From assembly GCA_029881775.1 (NCBI GenBank), contig JAOULY010000168.1, forward strand, positions 1 through 5,347: DNA of 5,347 nucleotides. Direction: 5' to 3'. Under the pieces are notes generated by a model that was given only the letters and a program-made list of their open reading frames with translations, made no database searches and had not been told where the DNA came from. Origin of the DNA: Gammaproteobacteria bacterium. GTDB lineage: Bacteria; Pseudomonadota; Gammaproteobacteria; UBA9214. Made by a program: the position numbers and the translations under genes. Below, piece after piece: positions 1-5,292 of the stretch. How positions within the stretch are numbered: position 1 is the first letter of the stretch; every line of letters begins with the position of its first letter.

Positions 1-125
1 CCTCTGATTAATTCAGCAATTCCCGTCATTGCGAGCGTAGCGAAGCAATCTCCCGCTGCGAAATCAGACTGTTAGAGATTGCTTCGTCACTGCGTTCCTC
101 GCAAAGACGACACATCAGAGGTTCC
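1..125. repeat. Palindromic MITE-like dispersed repeat, cut by the window edge
   Basis: This is non-coding sequence with nested inverted repeats. The outer pair is CCTCTGAT at 1-8 and its exact complement ATCAGAGG at 114-121. The inner arms are about 25-52 and 75-111. Their core CGAAGCAATCTC (41-52) pairs perfectly with GAGATTGCTTCG (75-86), and the outer parts of the arms match imperfectly. One strand reads CEERSDEAIS, a peptide often produced when this class of dispersed hairpin repeat is mistranslated. I therefore treat the minus-strand ORF running through it (26-247) as spurious. The right terminus probably continues to about 125 as GGGAACCTCTGAT on the minus strand, and the matching left bases fall outside the window. 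It lies only about 17 nt past the dxs stop, so on transcription it could act as a 3' hairpin or terminator. Terminal repeats plus an internal palindrome suggest a non-autonomous mobile element, but no family is assigned. Confidence 0.7.
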
Positions 126-141
126 CTAAAAATAAAGCGGG

Positions 142-2046
142 TTAGCCGTTCAGCTGCTCTCCGGGCGGTAGCGATGCTGATGCCGGCGCGGTCGATATTG
201 CCGCTGACCTGATCGCGTCCAGGATGCCGGCAGTGTCCAGTCCGCACGCGGATAATTGCTGGCCGTGGTCGCCGTGCTCGATAAACGCGTCGGGTATGCC
301 AAGGTTGATGACCCGGTTTTGCGCATTGTTTGCATGCAGAACTTCGTTAACTGCCGAGCCTGCGCCGCCCTGCAAGACATTTTCTTCCACCGTCACCAGC
401 AGCTCATGTCCGGCGGCGATGGCCATGATCATGTCGGTATCGAGAGGCTTTACAAAGCGCATGTTGACCACGGTGGCATCGGTCGTGTCGCCTGCTTCCT
501 GTGCGGCGGCGTGGCGGCTGCCGAATGCCAGGATGGCAATCCTTGATCCTTCACGTGTTATGACGGCCTTGCCGATCGGCAGGGTGTCGAGCGAATCGTC
601 GGTGGCTGTGCCCGGGCCGCTTCCACGCGGGTAACGCACGGCTGCCGGCCCTTTATATTGATAGGCCGTTGTTAGCATCTGCCGGCATTCCTGTTCATTG
701 GCGGGCGCCATCACCAGCATGTTGGGCACGCAGCGCAGGAATGAAAGATCGAATACGCCGGCATGGGTCGCGCCGTCGGCGCCAACCAGGCCGGCGCGGT
801 CAATCGCAAACGTCACGTCGAGATTTTGCAGTGCAATATCGTGTATGAGCTGATCATAGGCGCGTTGCAGAAAGGTCGAATAGATGGCGACAACCGGTTT
901 CATGCCTTCGCAGGCCATGCCGCCGGCAAATGTCAGTGCATGTTGTTCAGCGATACCCACATCGAAATAACGGTCGGTGAATGATTTGGCGAAATCCACC
1001 ATGCCGGACCCCTCGCACATGGCAGGCGTTATACCGGCCAGTTGCTTGTCAGTGCCGGCCATGTCGCATAACCAGTCACTGAATACCTGTGTATAGGTCT
1101 TGCTGTTTACAGGTGACCCTTTCTGTTTGCCAGTGGCGCGGTCGAATGGCGTTACGCCGTGATATACGCACGGGTCCTGTTCGGCCGGGTCGTAGCCCAT
1201 GCCCTTGCGGGTGACAACGTGCAGGAAATTGGGCCCCGCGAGTTTGTGCATATTGCGCAAGGTGCTCATGAGGGTGGGAAGATCATGGCCATCGATCGGG
1301 CCGATATAGTTGAAACCGAGTTCCTCGAACAGGGTGCCGGGCATGACCATACCCTTGAGGTGTTCTTCCCAGCGGCGCAGGAAATGTTGCGCGCCGGGTA
1401 ATCGATGCAGCGCAAGCTTGCTGCTTTGCCGGATACCGGTGTACATGCGTCCGGACAGCAGGCGTGACAGGTGATTGTGCAGTGCACCGCGATTGGGTGA
1501 GATCGACATCTCGTTATCGTTCAGGACAACCAGCAGATCGCATTCCTGGTCACCGGCGTTGTTCAGTGCCTCGAAAGCCATGCCGGCGGTCATGGCGCCG
1601 TCACCGATAATTGCCACGGACTTGCGGCCGCTGCCGGCCTGTTTGGCGGCGACCGCAATACCCAGCGCCGCGCTGATCGACGTGCTGGAGTGGCCGGCGC
1701 CGAAGGCGTCGTATTCGCTTTCTTCACGACTCAGAAATCCGCTGAGTCCATCCTGCTGTCGCAGGCTGTGCATGGCTTCGCGCCGCCCGGTGAGTATCTT
1801 GTGTGGATACGCCTGGTGACCGATGTCCCACACCAGCCGGTCATGCGGGGTGTTGAACACCGCGTGCAGGGCAATGGTCAGTTCCACGGTGCCGAGACCG
1901 GCGGCAAGGTGACCGCCTGTCGACGAAACGGACTCGAGCAGAAACTCGCGCACCTCGGCGGCAAGTTGGGGGTAGTCCTCCTCGGGCAGCCTGCGCAGGT
2001 CAGCGGGCGAGTGGATGTGCTTGAGTAGTGTGTATCTATGTGGCAT
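142..2046 (-). CDS. dxs: 1-deoxy-D-xylulose-5-phosphate synthase
   Basis: This thiamine-diphosphate-dependent cytosolic enzyme condenses pyruvate with glyceraldehyde 3-phosphate to give DXP. That is the first step of the MEP isoprenoid pathway and feeds thiamine and pyridoxal synthesis. The 634-residue protein is full length (E. coli Dxs has 620). Visible motifs are GGHLAAGLGTVE (44-55, with His46), WDIGHQAYPHKILTGRR (73-89), GHSSTSISAALG (118-129), the ThDP motif beginning GDGAMTAGMAFEALNNAG (148-165) and ending LNDNEMS, FEELGFNYIGPIDGHD (240-255), the catalytic-glutamate motif IAEQHA (Glu367), and DRAGLVGADGATH (416-428) with Arg417, Asp424 and His428. The C-terminal transketolase domain includes MRFVKPLD and VTVEEN. 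ATG at 2046 is preceded by AGGT and by an in-frame TAG 24 nt upstream, so the start is firm. The last ~15 residues, rich in Ala, Ser and Pro, extend past the E. coli end. It lies 174 nt after the UDG-like gene, without the ispA and xseB neighbours common elsewhere. Confidence 0.98.
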   Translation of the reverse strand: MPHRYTLLKHIHSPADLRRLPEEDYPQLAAEVREFLLESVSSTGGHLAAGLGTVELTIALHAVFNTPHDRLVWDIGHQAYPHKILTGRREAMHSLRQQDGLSGFLSREESEYDAFGAGHSSTSISAALGIAVAAKQAGSGRKSVAIIGDGAMTAGMAFEALNNAGDQECDLLVVLNDNEMSISPNRGALHNHLSRLLSGRMYTGIRQSSKLALHRLPGAQHFLRRWEEHLKGMVMPGTLFEELGFNYIGPIDGHDLPTLMSTLRNMHKLAGPNFLHVVTRKGMGYDPAEQDPCVYHGVTPFDRATGKQKGSPVNSKTYTQVFSDWLCDMAGTDKQLAGITPAMCEGSGMVDFAKSFTDRYFDVGIAEQHALTFAGGMACEGMKPVVAIYSTFLQRAYDQLIHDIALQNLDVTFAIDRAGLVGADGATHAGVFDLSFLRCVPNMLVMAPANEQECRQMLTTAYQYKGPAAVRYPRGSGPGTATDDSLDTLPIGKAVITREGSRIAILAFGSRHAAAQEAGDTTDATVVNMRFVKPLDTDMIMAIAAGHELLVTVEENVLQGGAGSAVNEVLHANNAQNRVINLGIPDAFIEHGDHGQQLSACGLDTAGILDAIRSAAISTAPASASLPPGEQLNG

Positions 2047-2052
2047 GACGAG

Positions 2053-2056
2053 ACCT
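2053..2056 (-). promoter_or_regulatory. Weak ribosome binding site of dxs
   Basis: The minus strand reads AGGT followed by six bases and then the ATG at 2046. It is a short match to the anti-Shine-Dalgarno sequence but correctly spaced, and it supports the chosen start. Confidence 0.5.
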
Positions 2057-2103
2057 GAAACAGGATTCTAACAGACAGAGCGAGCCGGGTGGCCGTGCAG
2101 TGA

Positions 2104-2132
2104 GGTATAGCAGGCTGCCATAAGCTCGCGAA
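2104..2132 (-). promoter_or_regulatory. Candidate sigma-70 promoter for dxs
   Basis: On the minus strand TGCTATACC forms an extended -10 element (TGn followed by TATACC, 2104-2112). A 17-nt spacer separates it from a poor -35, TTCGCG (2127-2132). Transcription would start roughly 60 nt before the dxs ATG. The extended -10 could compensate for the weak -35. This is pattern matching by eye; another -10-like stretch, TTAGAAT, lies closer to the ATG. Confidence 0.3.
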
Positions 2133-2171
2133 CAGGTGCGACTGACTGGACGATTTTCGGGGCCATGCGCC

Positions 2172-2187
2172 ATGCAAGATATTGCAT
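2172..2187. promoter_or_regulatory. Small dyad ATGCAA-N4-TTGCAT, possible operator
   Basis: This is a perfect 6-bp inverted repeat around a 4-bp centre (GATA), set in AT-rich sequence about 40-55 bp upstream of the candidate dxs -35. The position and symmetry would suit a dimeric DNA-binding protein. The arms are short enough to occur by chance and I do not recognise a known regulator's box. Confidence 0.2.
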
Positions 2188-2220
2188 ATATAACATCAAG
2201 ATACGCGTAGGCCGCCGGTT

Positions 2221-2808
2221 TTATTTACGCAGGATCTGCTGAACCTGCTGGCGCAGGACGGGCAGCACCTCGGCCTCAAACCAGGGATGGTTTCGAAACC
2301 AGCGGATATTACGTGGCGAGGGGTGCGGCAGGGGAAGGAATGCCGGCAGGTAACGGGGATAGTTTTTAACCGTCTCCCCCAGTGACTGGCGTTTCGTATC
2401 GAGGTAGTAATCCTGTGCATATTTACCGATCAGCAACCGCAGCTGCAACGCGGGTAATTGTTGCAGCAGGCGCTCATGCCAGAGGGGCGCGCATTCCTTG
2501 CGGGGCGGCAGGTCGCCGGATTTCCCCTTGCCCGGATAACAAAGGCCCATGGGGATTATCGCGATGCTGCTTTCGTCGTAAAAATGTTCCCGGTCGAGCT
2601 GCAGCCAGTCACGCAGCCGGTCACCGCTGGGGTCATCCCAGGGGATGCCGCTGGCGTGTACGCGGGTGCCGGGTGCCTGGCCGATAATGAGAATGCGTGC
2701 GGTGTGTGCTGCGCGCAGCACGGGTCGGGGACCAAGTGGCAGCGCTGTCTCGCATGCACTGCAGGCGCGTACCTCGCGTAACAGCCTGTCCAGTGATTGT
2801 TTGCTCAA
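2221..2808 (-). CDS. Uracil-DNA glycosylase superfamily protein, predicted 4Fe-4S
   Basis: A 195-residue protein of the UDG superfamily (COG1573/PF03167 type), with a possible role in removing damaged bases from DNA. Motif 1 is GQAPG (43-47), followed by SGIPWDDPSGDRLRDW (53-68). Motif 2 is HPSPRN (162-167). Cys16 and Cys19 (CSAC), with Cys90 and Cys106, reproduce the C-x2-C and C-x15-C layout of the iron-sulfur ligands in family-4 UDGs. Two differences stand out. Motif 1 carries Gln44 where family 4 has Glu (GEAPG). The segment where family 4 has an Asn-containing NVVKCRPP-like stretch reads IIPMGLCYPGKGKSGD, so activity and substrate cannot be assumed. The start is TTG, overlapping the preceding gene's TGA by 4 nt with no clear Shine-Dalgarno site, which implies translational coupling. 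The first in-frame ATG (Met87) would lose motif 1, so TTG is preferred. It is the last gene of the six-gene run. Confidence 0.88.
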   Translation of the reverse strand: MSKQSLDRLLREVRACSACETALPLGPRPVLRAAHTARILIIGQAPGTRVHASGIPWDDPSGDRLRDWLQLDREHFYDESSIAIIPMGLCYPGKGKSGDLPPRKECAPLWHERLLQQLPALQLRLLIGKYAQDYYLDTKRQSLGETVKNYPRYLPAFLPLPHPSPRNIRWFRNHPWFEAEVLPVLRQQVQQILRK

Positions 2809-3230
2809 GCGTTTTTCAGCATCTCGCCCAGTTCAAGCGGTGCACGCCGGTCGTCGTCATCATGCCAGCGCCGGAAAATATCCGTACCGGCTTCCAGGTA
2901 GCGTCGTTCATCGGGGTTGCTGTTAAAGCCCTGCAGCCGTTCGGTAATGCTGCCGGTTTCCGATACCGGCATATTGAAATACTTGTCAATAAAAACGACG
3001 AAAATTCCAAGCGTGCGGCCTTCATCAAGCGCATGGCGCCGGCACAGTTCTTCAATGGCGCCGTAATGGAAAGCCATGACCTTGTATTGCTTGGCGGGAA
3101 AGCGGCCAAGATCTTCGCGGTCTATGCCCATGATGGTGGCGGTGGCGAAGCGGTCGATAATTTTTCCGATTATCTCGCCTGCTTCCGGTTCCCGGGGCTT
3201 TGCGCCGAACAGTTTATCGAACAGTCCCAT
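2805..3230 (-). CDS. Uncharacterised 141-residue soluble protein
   Basis: I do not recognise a domain. The protein begins MGLFDKLFG, a short amphipathic N-terminus, followed by a charged linker rich in Pro and Glu and then a mixed alpha/beta-like body. That body includes a hydrophobic stretch, TLGIFVVFIDKYFN (73-86), too short and broken to be a confident membrane helix. An acidic run HDDDD sits at 123-127. It has a single cysteine, Cys63, and no signal peptide. ATG at 3230 is preferred because GGAG lies five bases before it. A TTG six codons earlier (3248), overlapping the previous stop by 4 nt, is possible and would add TPGVP-type residues. Its end overlaps the start of the UDG-like gene by 4 nt. 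The composition and reading frame look genuine, and its place between two recognised genes in one run supports expression. Function is unknown. Confidence 0.8.
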   Translation of the reverse strand: MGLFDKLFGAKPREPEAGEIIGKIIDRFATATIMGIDREDLGRFPAKQYKVMAFHYGAIEELCRRHALDEGRTLGIFVVFIDKYFNMPVSETGSITERLQGFNSNPDERRYLEAGTDIFRRWHDDDDRRAPLELGEMLKNA

Positions 3231-3235
3231 GGGTA

Positions 3236-3239
3236 CTCC
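3236..3239 (-). promoter_or_regulatory. Ribosome binding site deciding the start at 3230
   Basis: GGAG on the minus strand, five nucleotides before the ATG at 3230, favours that ATG over the in-frame TTG at 3248. The site lies inside the codons that would follow the TTG. Confidence 0.6.
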
Positions 3240-3244
3240 GGGTG

Positions 3245-3724
3245 TCAAAGCCAGCGGCGGACGCGCGCCTTGTAGTGAAGATATTCCTGTCCGAAAAGTT
3301 TTTCCAGGTAGCGTTCTTCACGTGCAATGGCATATTTCGTGATGACGACAATCGACAGCGGCAACAGCAGCAACACCCAGAGGTTATTCAACCAGCTTGC
3401 GGCAGACAGCTGGACCAGCGACAGGCCAATATACAGGGGATTCCGGCTGTAGCGGTACGGGCCCGTGGTGATGAGTGCGGAGTCAGGCCGGTCCGGGCGT
3501 ACATCGGTCCTGGCCCTGAGGAATTGGTACAGCGACCAGAATGCGAGCACTGCGACGATAGCCAGTATGCAGATGGCAAGGATTCGGCCATGTTGTTCCC
3601 ATGGCATGGCCAGTGGCCGGGCCCTGTGCAGGCCGATTCCTGCCAGGATGCTGATCGCAAAAATTACCGGTGGATGCAGGCGAACGCCGGGGCCGTGCCG
3701 GTCTGTATCGTTGTCCGCAGTCAC
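3245..3724 (-). CDS. Isoprenylcysteine carboxyl methyltransferase-like membrane protein
   Basis: A 159-residue inner-membrane protein of the ICMT/phospholipid methyltransferase-like superfamily. Hydrophobic segments lie near residues 17-33, 48-66, 97-110 and 113-131. The diagnostic cytosolic motifs are TGPYRYSRNPLYIG (87-100) and the C-terminal EERYLEKLFGQEYLHYKARVRRW (residues 136-158; key residues EE, FG, Y, Y, RRW), which form the S-adenosylmethionine and active-site region in the family. Such bacterial proteins are presumed SAM-dependent methyltransferases. The substrate is unknown, and a prenylcysteine substrate should not be assumed. The start is GTG at 3724, overlapping the previous gene's TGA by 4 nt (GTGA) without an obvious Shine-Dalgarno site, so translation is probably coupled. 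There is no earlier plausible start. The next gene begins 14 nt after the stop. Confidence 0.92.
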   Translation of the reverse strand: MTADNDTDRHGPGVRLHPPVIFAISILAGIGLHRARPLAMPWEQHGRILAICILAIVAVLAFWSLYQFLRARTDVRPDRPDSALITTGPYRYSRNPLYIGLSLVQLSAASWLNNLWVLLLLPLSIVVITKYAIAREERYLEKLFGQEYLHYKARVRRWL

Positions 3725-4386
3725 GGCAGGTTTTCGCTGATAAAGCGTTCGAGGTTGCGTGCGTTAATGATCTGGGTACCGTCGCAATTGAATTGCATGC
3801 GGACAAACCCCTGCACCATGCAGACAGTGATATTGCGCAGGTAATATTGCTGCAATTCGCGCAGCACTTTTAGTGAGGCGAACACGGCGCTGATGTCTTC
3901 GCGACTCAGTGGTTGCCAGGTCTCTGAGCGTCGTTTCAGGATGCTTTGCCAGTAACCGGGCAGGTCCTTGTAGAAACTGGTGGCGCGCAGTGCCTCGTAG
4001 AGCTCCTTCATCATGCTGACCTTGTCTTCCAGCGTGATAGTCGGGAACTGCCGTTCGATATAATGCCTGTCGGCAAGTTTCTCGCCGGCATGGATTTCGG
4101 AGCGCAGCGGGTCGAAAATAGACAGGGTGCGAATTTCGCCGCTGTTGAATCCTGCGTAGACACAATAGATGCCACGGTTCAGCATCATGTCCTCAAGGTT
4201 TGCGGCAACGGTGTCAATCACCTCATCCAGCGCACTGCGATAGCGTTTGCGCTGCAGGACGGTTTCGCGCATGGACGGATCACCCTTGAGGCCGATTTGC
4301 AGCGAGTCCGCGTTAAGGCCGGCGGCGCTGACAATGCTCTCCTTGAGTATCTGTTCTTCGATACCAATGCTGTGCTGTTCGTCCAT
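3721..4386 (-). CDS. Uncharacterised 221-residue soluble protein
   Basis: I recognise no family. The protein appears cytosolic, with no signal peptide or membrane helix. It reads as largely helical at both ends (about 8-70 and 120-185) around a central strand-rich stretch, GIYCVYAGFNSGEIRTLSIFD (72-92). Cys75, Cys189 and Cys201 are scattered rather than in a metal-binding pattern. A KRRSETWQPLSRED segment (151-164) is strongly charged. ATG at 4386 is chosen because it has a weak GAG site four bases upstream; a TTG three codons earlier (4395) is an alternative. It starts 12 nt after the PLDc_N-like gene stop and ends in a 4-nt overlap with the methyltransferase-like gene, so it belongs to the same transcript. 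Membrane-protein genes on both sides suggest a cytosolic partner of membrane components, but that is inference only. Confidence 0.8.
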   Translation of the reverse strand: MDEQHSIGIEEQILKESIVSAAGLNADSLQIGLKGDPSMRETVLQRKRYRSALDEVIDTVAANLEDMMLNRGIYCVYAGFNSGEIRTLSIFDPLRSEIHAGEKLADRHYIERQFPTITLEDKVSMMKELYEALRATSFYKDLPGYWQSILKRRSETWQPLSREDISAVFASLKVLRELQQYYLRNITVCMVQGFVRMQFNCDGTQIINARNLERFISENLP

Positions 4387-4398
4387 GATGCTCAAAAT

Positions 4399-4575
4399 TC
4401 AGGCTTCGCGCGGGCCGGCGAAATACCAGATAACCACGCCGATGAACGGTAATGCCAGCACCAGGATAATCCAGAGTGCCTTGGTGCCCGTGGTCGATGT
4501 GCTCTGGAAAATATTTAAAATCGCCCAGACATCGGCCGCGAGAATCAAAAGACCGAACAGGCCGCCAATTTCCAT
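4399..4575 (-). CDS. Small PLDc_N-type membrane protein
   Basis: A 58-residue protein that is almost entirely two hydrophobic helices (about 5-22 and 33-52) joined by a short polar hairpin, STSTTGTK. The second helix ends in ALPFIGVVIWYFAGPRE (41-57). The Leu/Ala-rich first helix containing DVWAI and the W-(hydrophobic)-P-x-x-G-x-x-x-(W/Y)-(aromatic) second helix match the PLDc_N domain (PF13396). That domain is normally the membrane anchor of cardiolipin synthases and also occurs as stand-alone small proteins. There is no phospholipase D HKD catalytic domain here, so it is probably a structural or regulatory membrane peptide rather than an enzyme. The same frame is open to 4878, but an AGGAGA site five bases before the ATG at 4575 sets this short start. 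The upstream extension would overlap the DUF6498-like gene and is very low in hydrophobicity. It begins 19 nt after that gene's stop. Confidence 0.88.
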   Translation of the reverse strand: MEIGGLFGLLILAADVWAILNIFQSTSTTGTKALWIILVLALPFIGVVIWYFAGPREA

Positions 4576-4580
4576 TACAT

Positions 4581-4586
4581 TCTCCT
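4581..4586 (-). promoter_or_regulatory. Ribosome binding site of the PLDc_N-like gene
   Basis: AGGAGA with a 5-nt spacer to the ATG at 4575. It decides the start, because the open frame extends about 100 codons further upstream. Confidence 0.75.
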
Positions 4587-4594
4587 GCTGGTTT

Positions 4595-5278
4595 TCAGGG
4601 TGCGCCGCTCTGTCCGGCGGCCTGTTTCGCTGCAATTTTGTGCGAACGTTTATGCAGCATGATATCCATTCCGGTCTTGAGCGCAACCAGTGCCAGCAGC
4701 AAGCCGATCGGCGACTCCAGCTTGACGACGAGAAATGCCCCCATGATGACGGCGATATGCAGAATCGCGATGCGATTGTAGGGCGCATGCATGAGTTTGC
4801 GGGCGCTTGTTTCACGAAACTCCCCGTGGCCGATGAACAGTAACAGAAATGAAATACCGTGGCTGAGCGCCATGGCAAGCAGCACCCAGATCATTTCTTC
4901 TGGCGCAACGGACAGTACACCCTGTACAAGGTTGTAGAATTTTTCCAGCAGCACCAGTGGTCCCGGCCATGAGGTCGCCGCCCCGGTGACCGTGTCGAGT
5001 CCGGCATACTCGGTCAGTTTCAGAACGAATATGCCGTGGACAGCGCAGAACCCGCCATAATGTACACAGAAGAACAGGACCTTTCCGATGGCATCGATAC
5101 CGTCGGCGACCAGCATTTTGAGGATGGTGTAGAAACCGATTACCAGGTTTTCCGCCCAGTAAAGAACGATGATGCCGCCCACATCCCAGTCCATGTAGAG
5201 CACGCCGAACACGGGAATCAGGTTGGCCAGCAACAGGGCTATCTGCGGGAGGGTGAAGCCGGGATGGCCGGTGTTCAC
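4595..5278 (-). CDS. DUF6498-type multi-pass membrane protein
   Basis: A 227-residue integral membrane protein with roughly six or seven hydrophobic segments (about 9-28, 33-54, 65-87, 105-122, 128-150, 167-185 and 189-203) and a basic C-terminal tail, so the C-terminus is probably cytosolic. I assign DUF6498 from memory of its hallmark blocks: WDVGGIIVLYWAENLVIG (31-48), FFCVHYGGFCAVHGIF (69-84), ALSHG (137-141) and APYNRIAILHIAVIMGAF (165-182). Function of the family is unknown. Several histidines fall in or beside membrane segments (73, 81, 140, 151, 174), a possible metal or haem site, but this is only suggestive. The start is GTG at 5278 with a strong AGGAGAG seven bases upstream; the first ATG (Met29) would remove the first helix. 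It is the first visible gene of the six-gene run. Confidence 0.85.
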   Translation of the reverse strand: MNTGHPGFTLPQIALLLANLIPVFGVLYMDWDVGGIIVLYWAENLVIGFYTILKMLVADGIDAIGKVLFFCVHYGGFCAVHGIFVLKLTEYAGLDTVTGAATSWPGPLVLLEKFYNLVQGVLSVAPEEMIWVLLAMALSHGISFLLLFIGHGEFRETSARKLMHAPYNRIAILHIAVIMGAFLVVKLESPIGLLLALVALKTGMDIMLHKRSHKIAAKQAAGQSGAP

Positions 5279-5285
5279 GAAATGT

Positions 5286-5292
5286 CTCTCCT
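5286..5292 (-). promoter_or_regulatory. Ribosome binding site of the DUF6498-like gene
   Basis: AGGAGAG on the minus strand, seven bases before the GTG at 5278. It is a strong site that justifies a non-ATG start. Confidence 0.7.

Larger units (their letters stand above)
2047..2220 (-). other. Intergenic leader region of dxs
   Basis: This 174-nt stretch between the UDG-like stop and the dxs start is the only sizeable spacer between genes in the window. It is AT-richer near 2170-2210 than the flanking genes. It contains a possible promoter and a short dyad, listed separately. I see no conserved riboswitch architecture, no tRNA, and no strong stem with a U-run after the UDG-like stop, so readthrough from the upstream genes into dxs is possible. 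Confidence 0.6.

Noticed and set aside
1..125. CRISPR array
   Set aside because: There are only nested inverted repeats, with no direct repeats separated by unique spacers.
26..247. Minus-strand 73-residue ORF across the repeat
   Set aside because: Half of it is the translated palindromic repeat (CEERSDEAIS-type peptide), and the rest overlaps the dxs 3' end in another frame.
224..634. Plus-strand 136-residue ORF
   Set aside because: Antisense to the well-conserved dxs C-terminal domain; it has no recognisable domain and is a shadow of GC-rich coding sequence.
2196..2220. Possible terminator after the UDG-like gene
   Set aside because: The GC-rich CCGGCGGCC stretch has no stable long stem followed by a U-run.
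3200..3844. Plus-strand 214-residue ORF
   Set aside because: It lies opposite the ICMT-like gene, whose family motifs fix the minus strand as coding. Its composition is Gln/Arg-rich and its content motif-free.
4247..4843. Plus-strand 198-residue ORF
   Set aside because: It runs opposite three minus-strand genes with good ribosome binding sites and recognisable membrane domains.
4399..4878. Longer 159-residue version of the PLDc_N-like gene
   Set aside because: The extra N-terminal 101 residues overlap the DUF6498-like gene and are Cys/Ser/Arg-rich, and the AGGAGA site points to the ATG at 4575.
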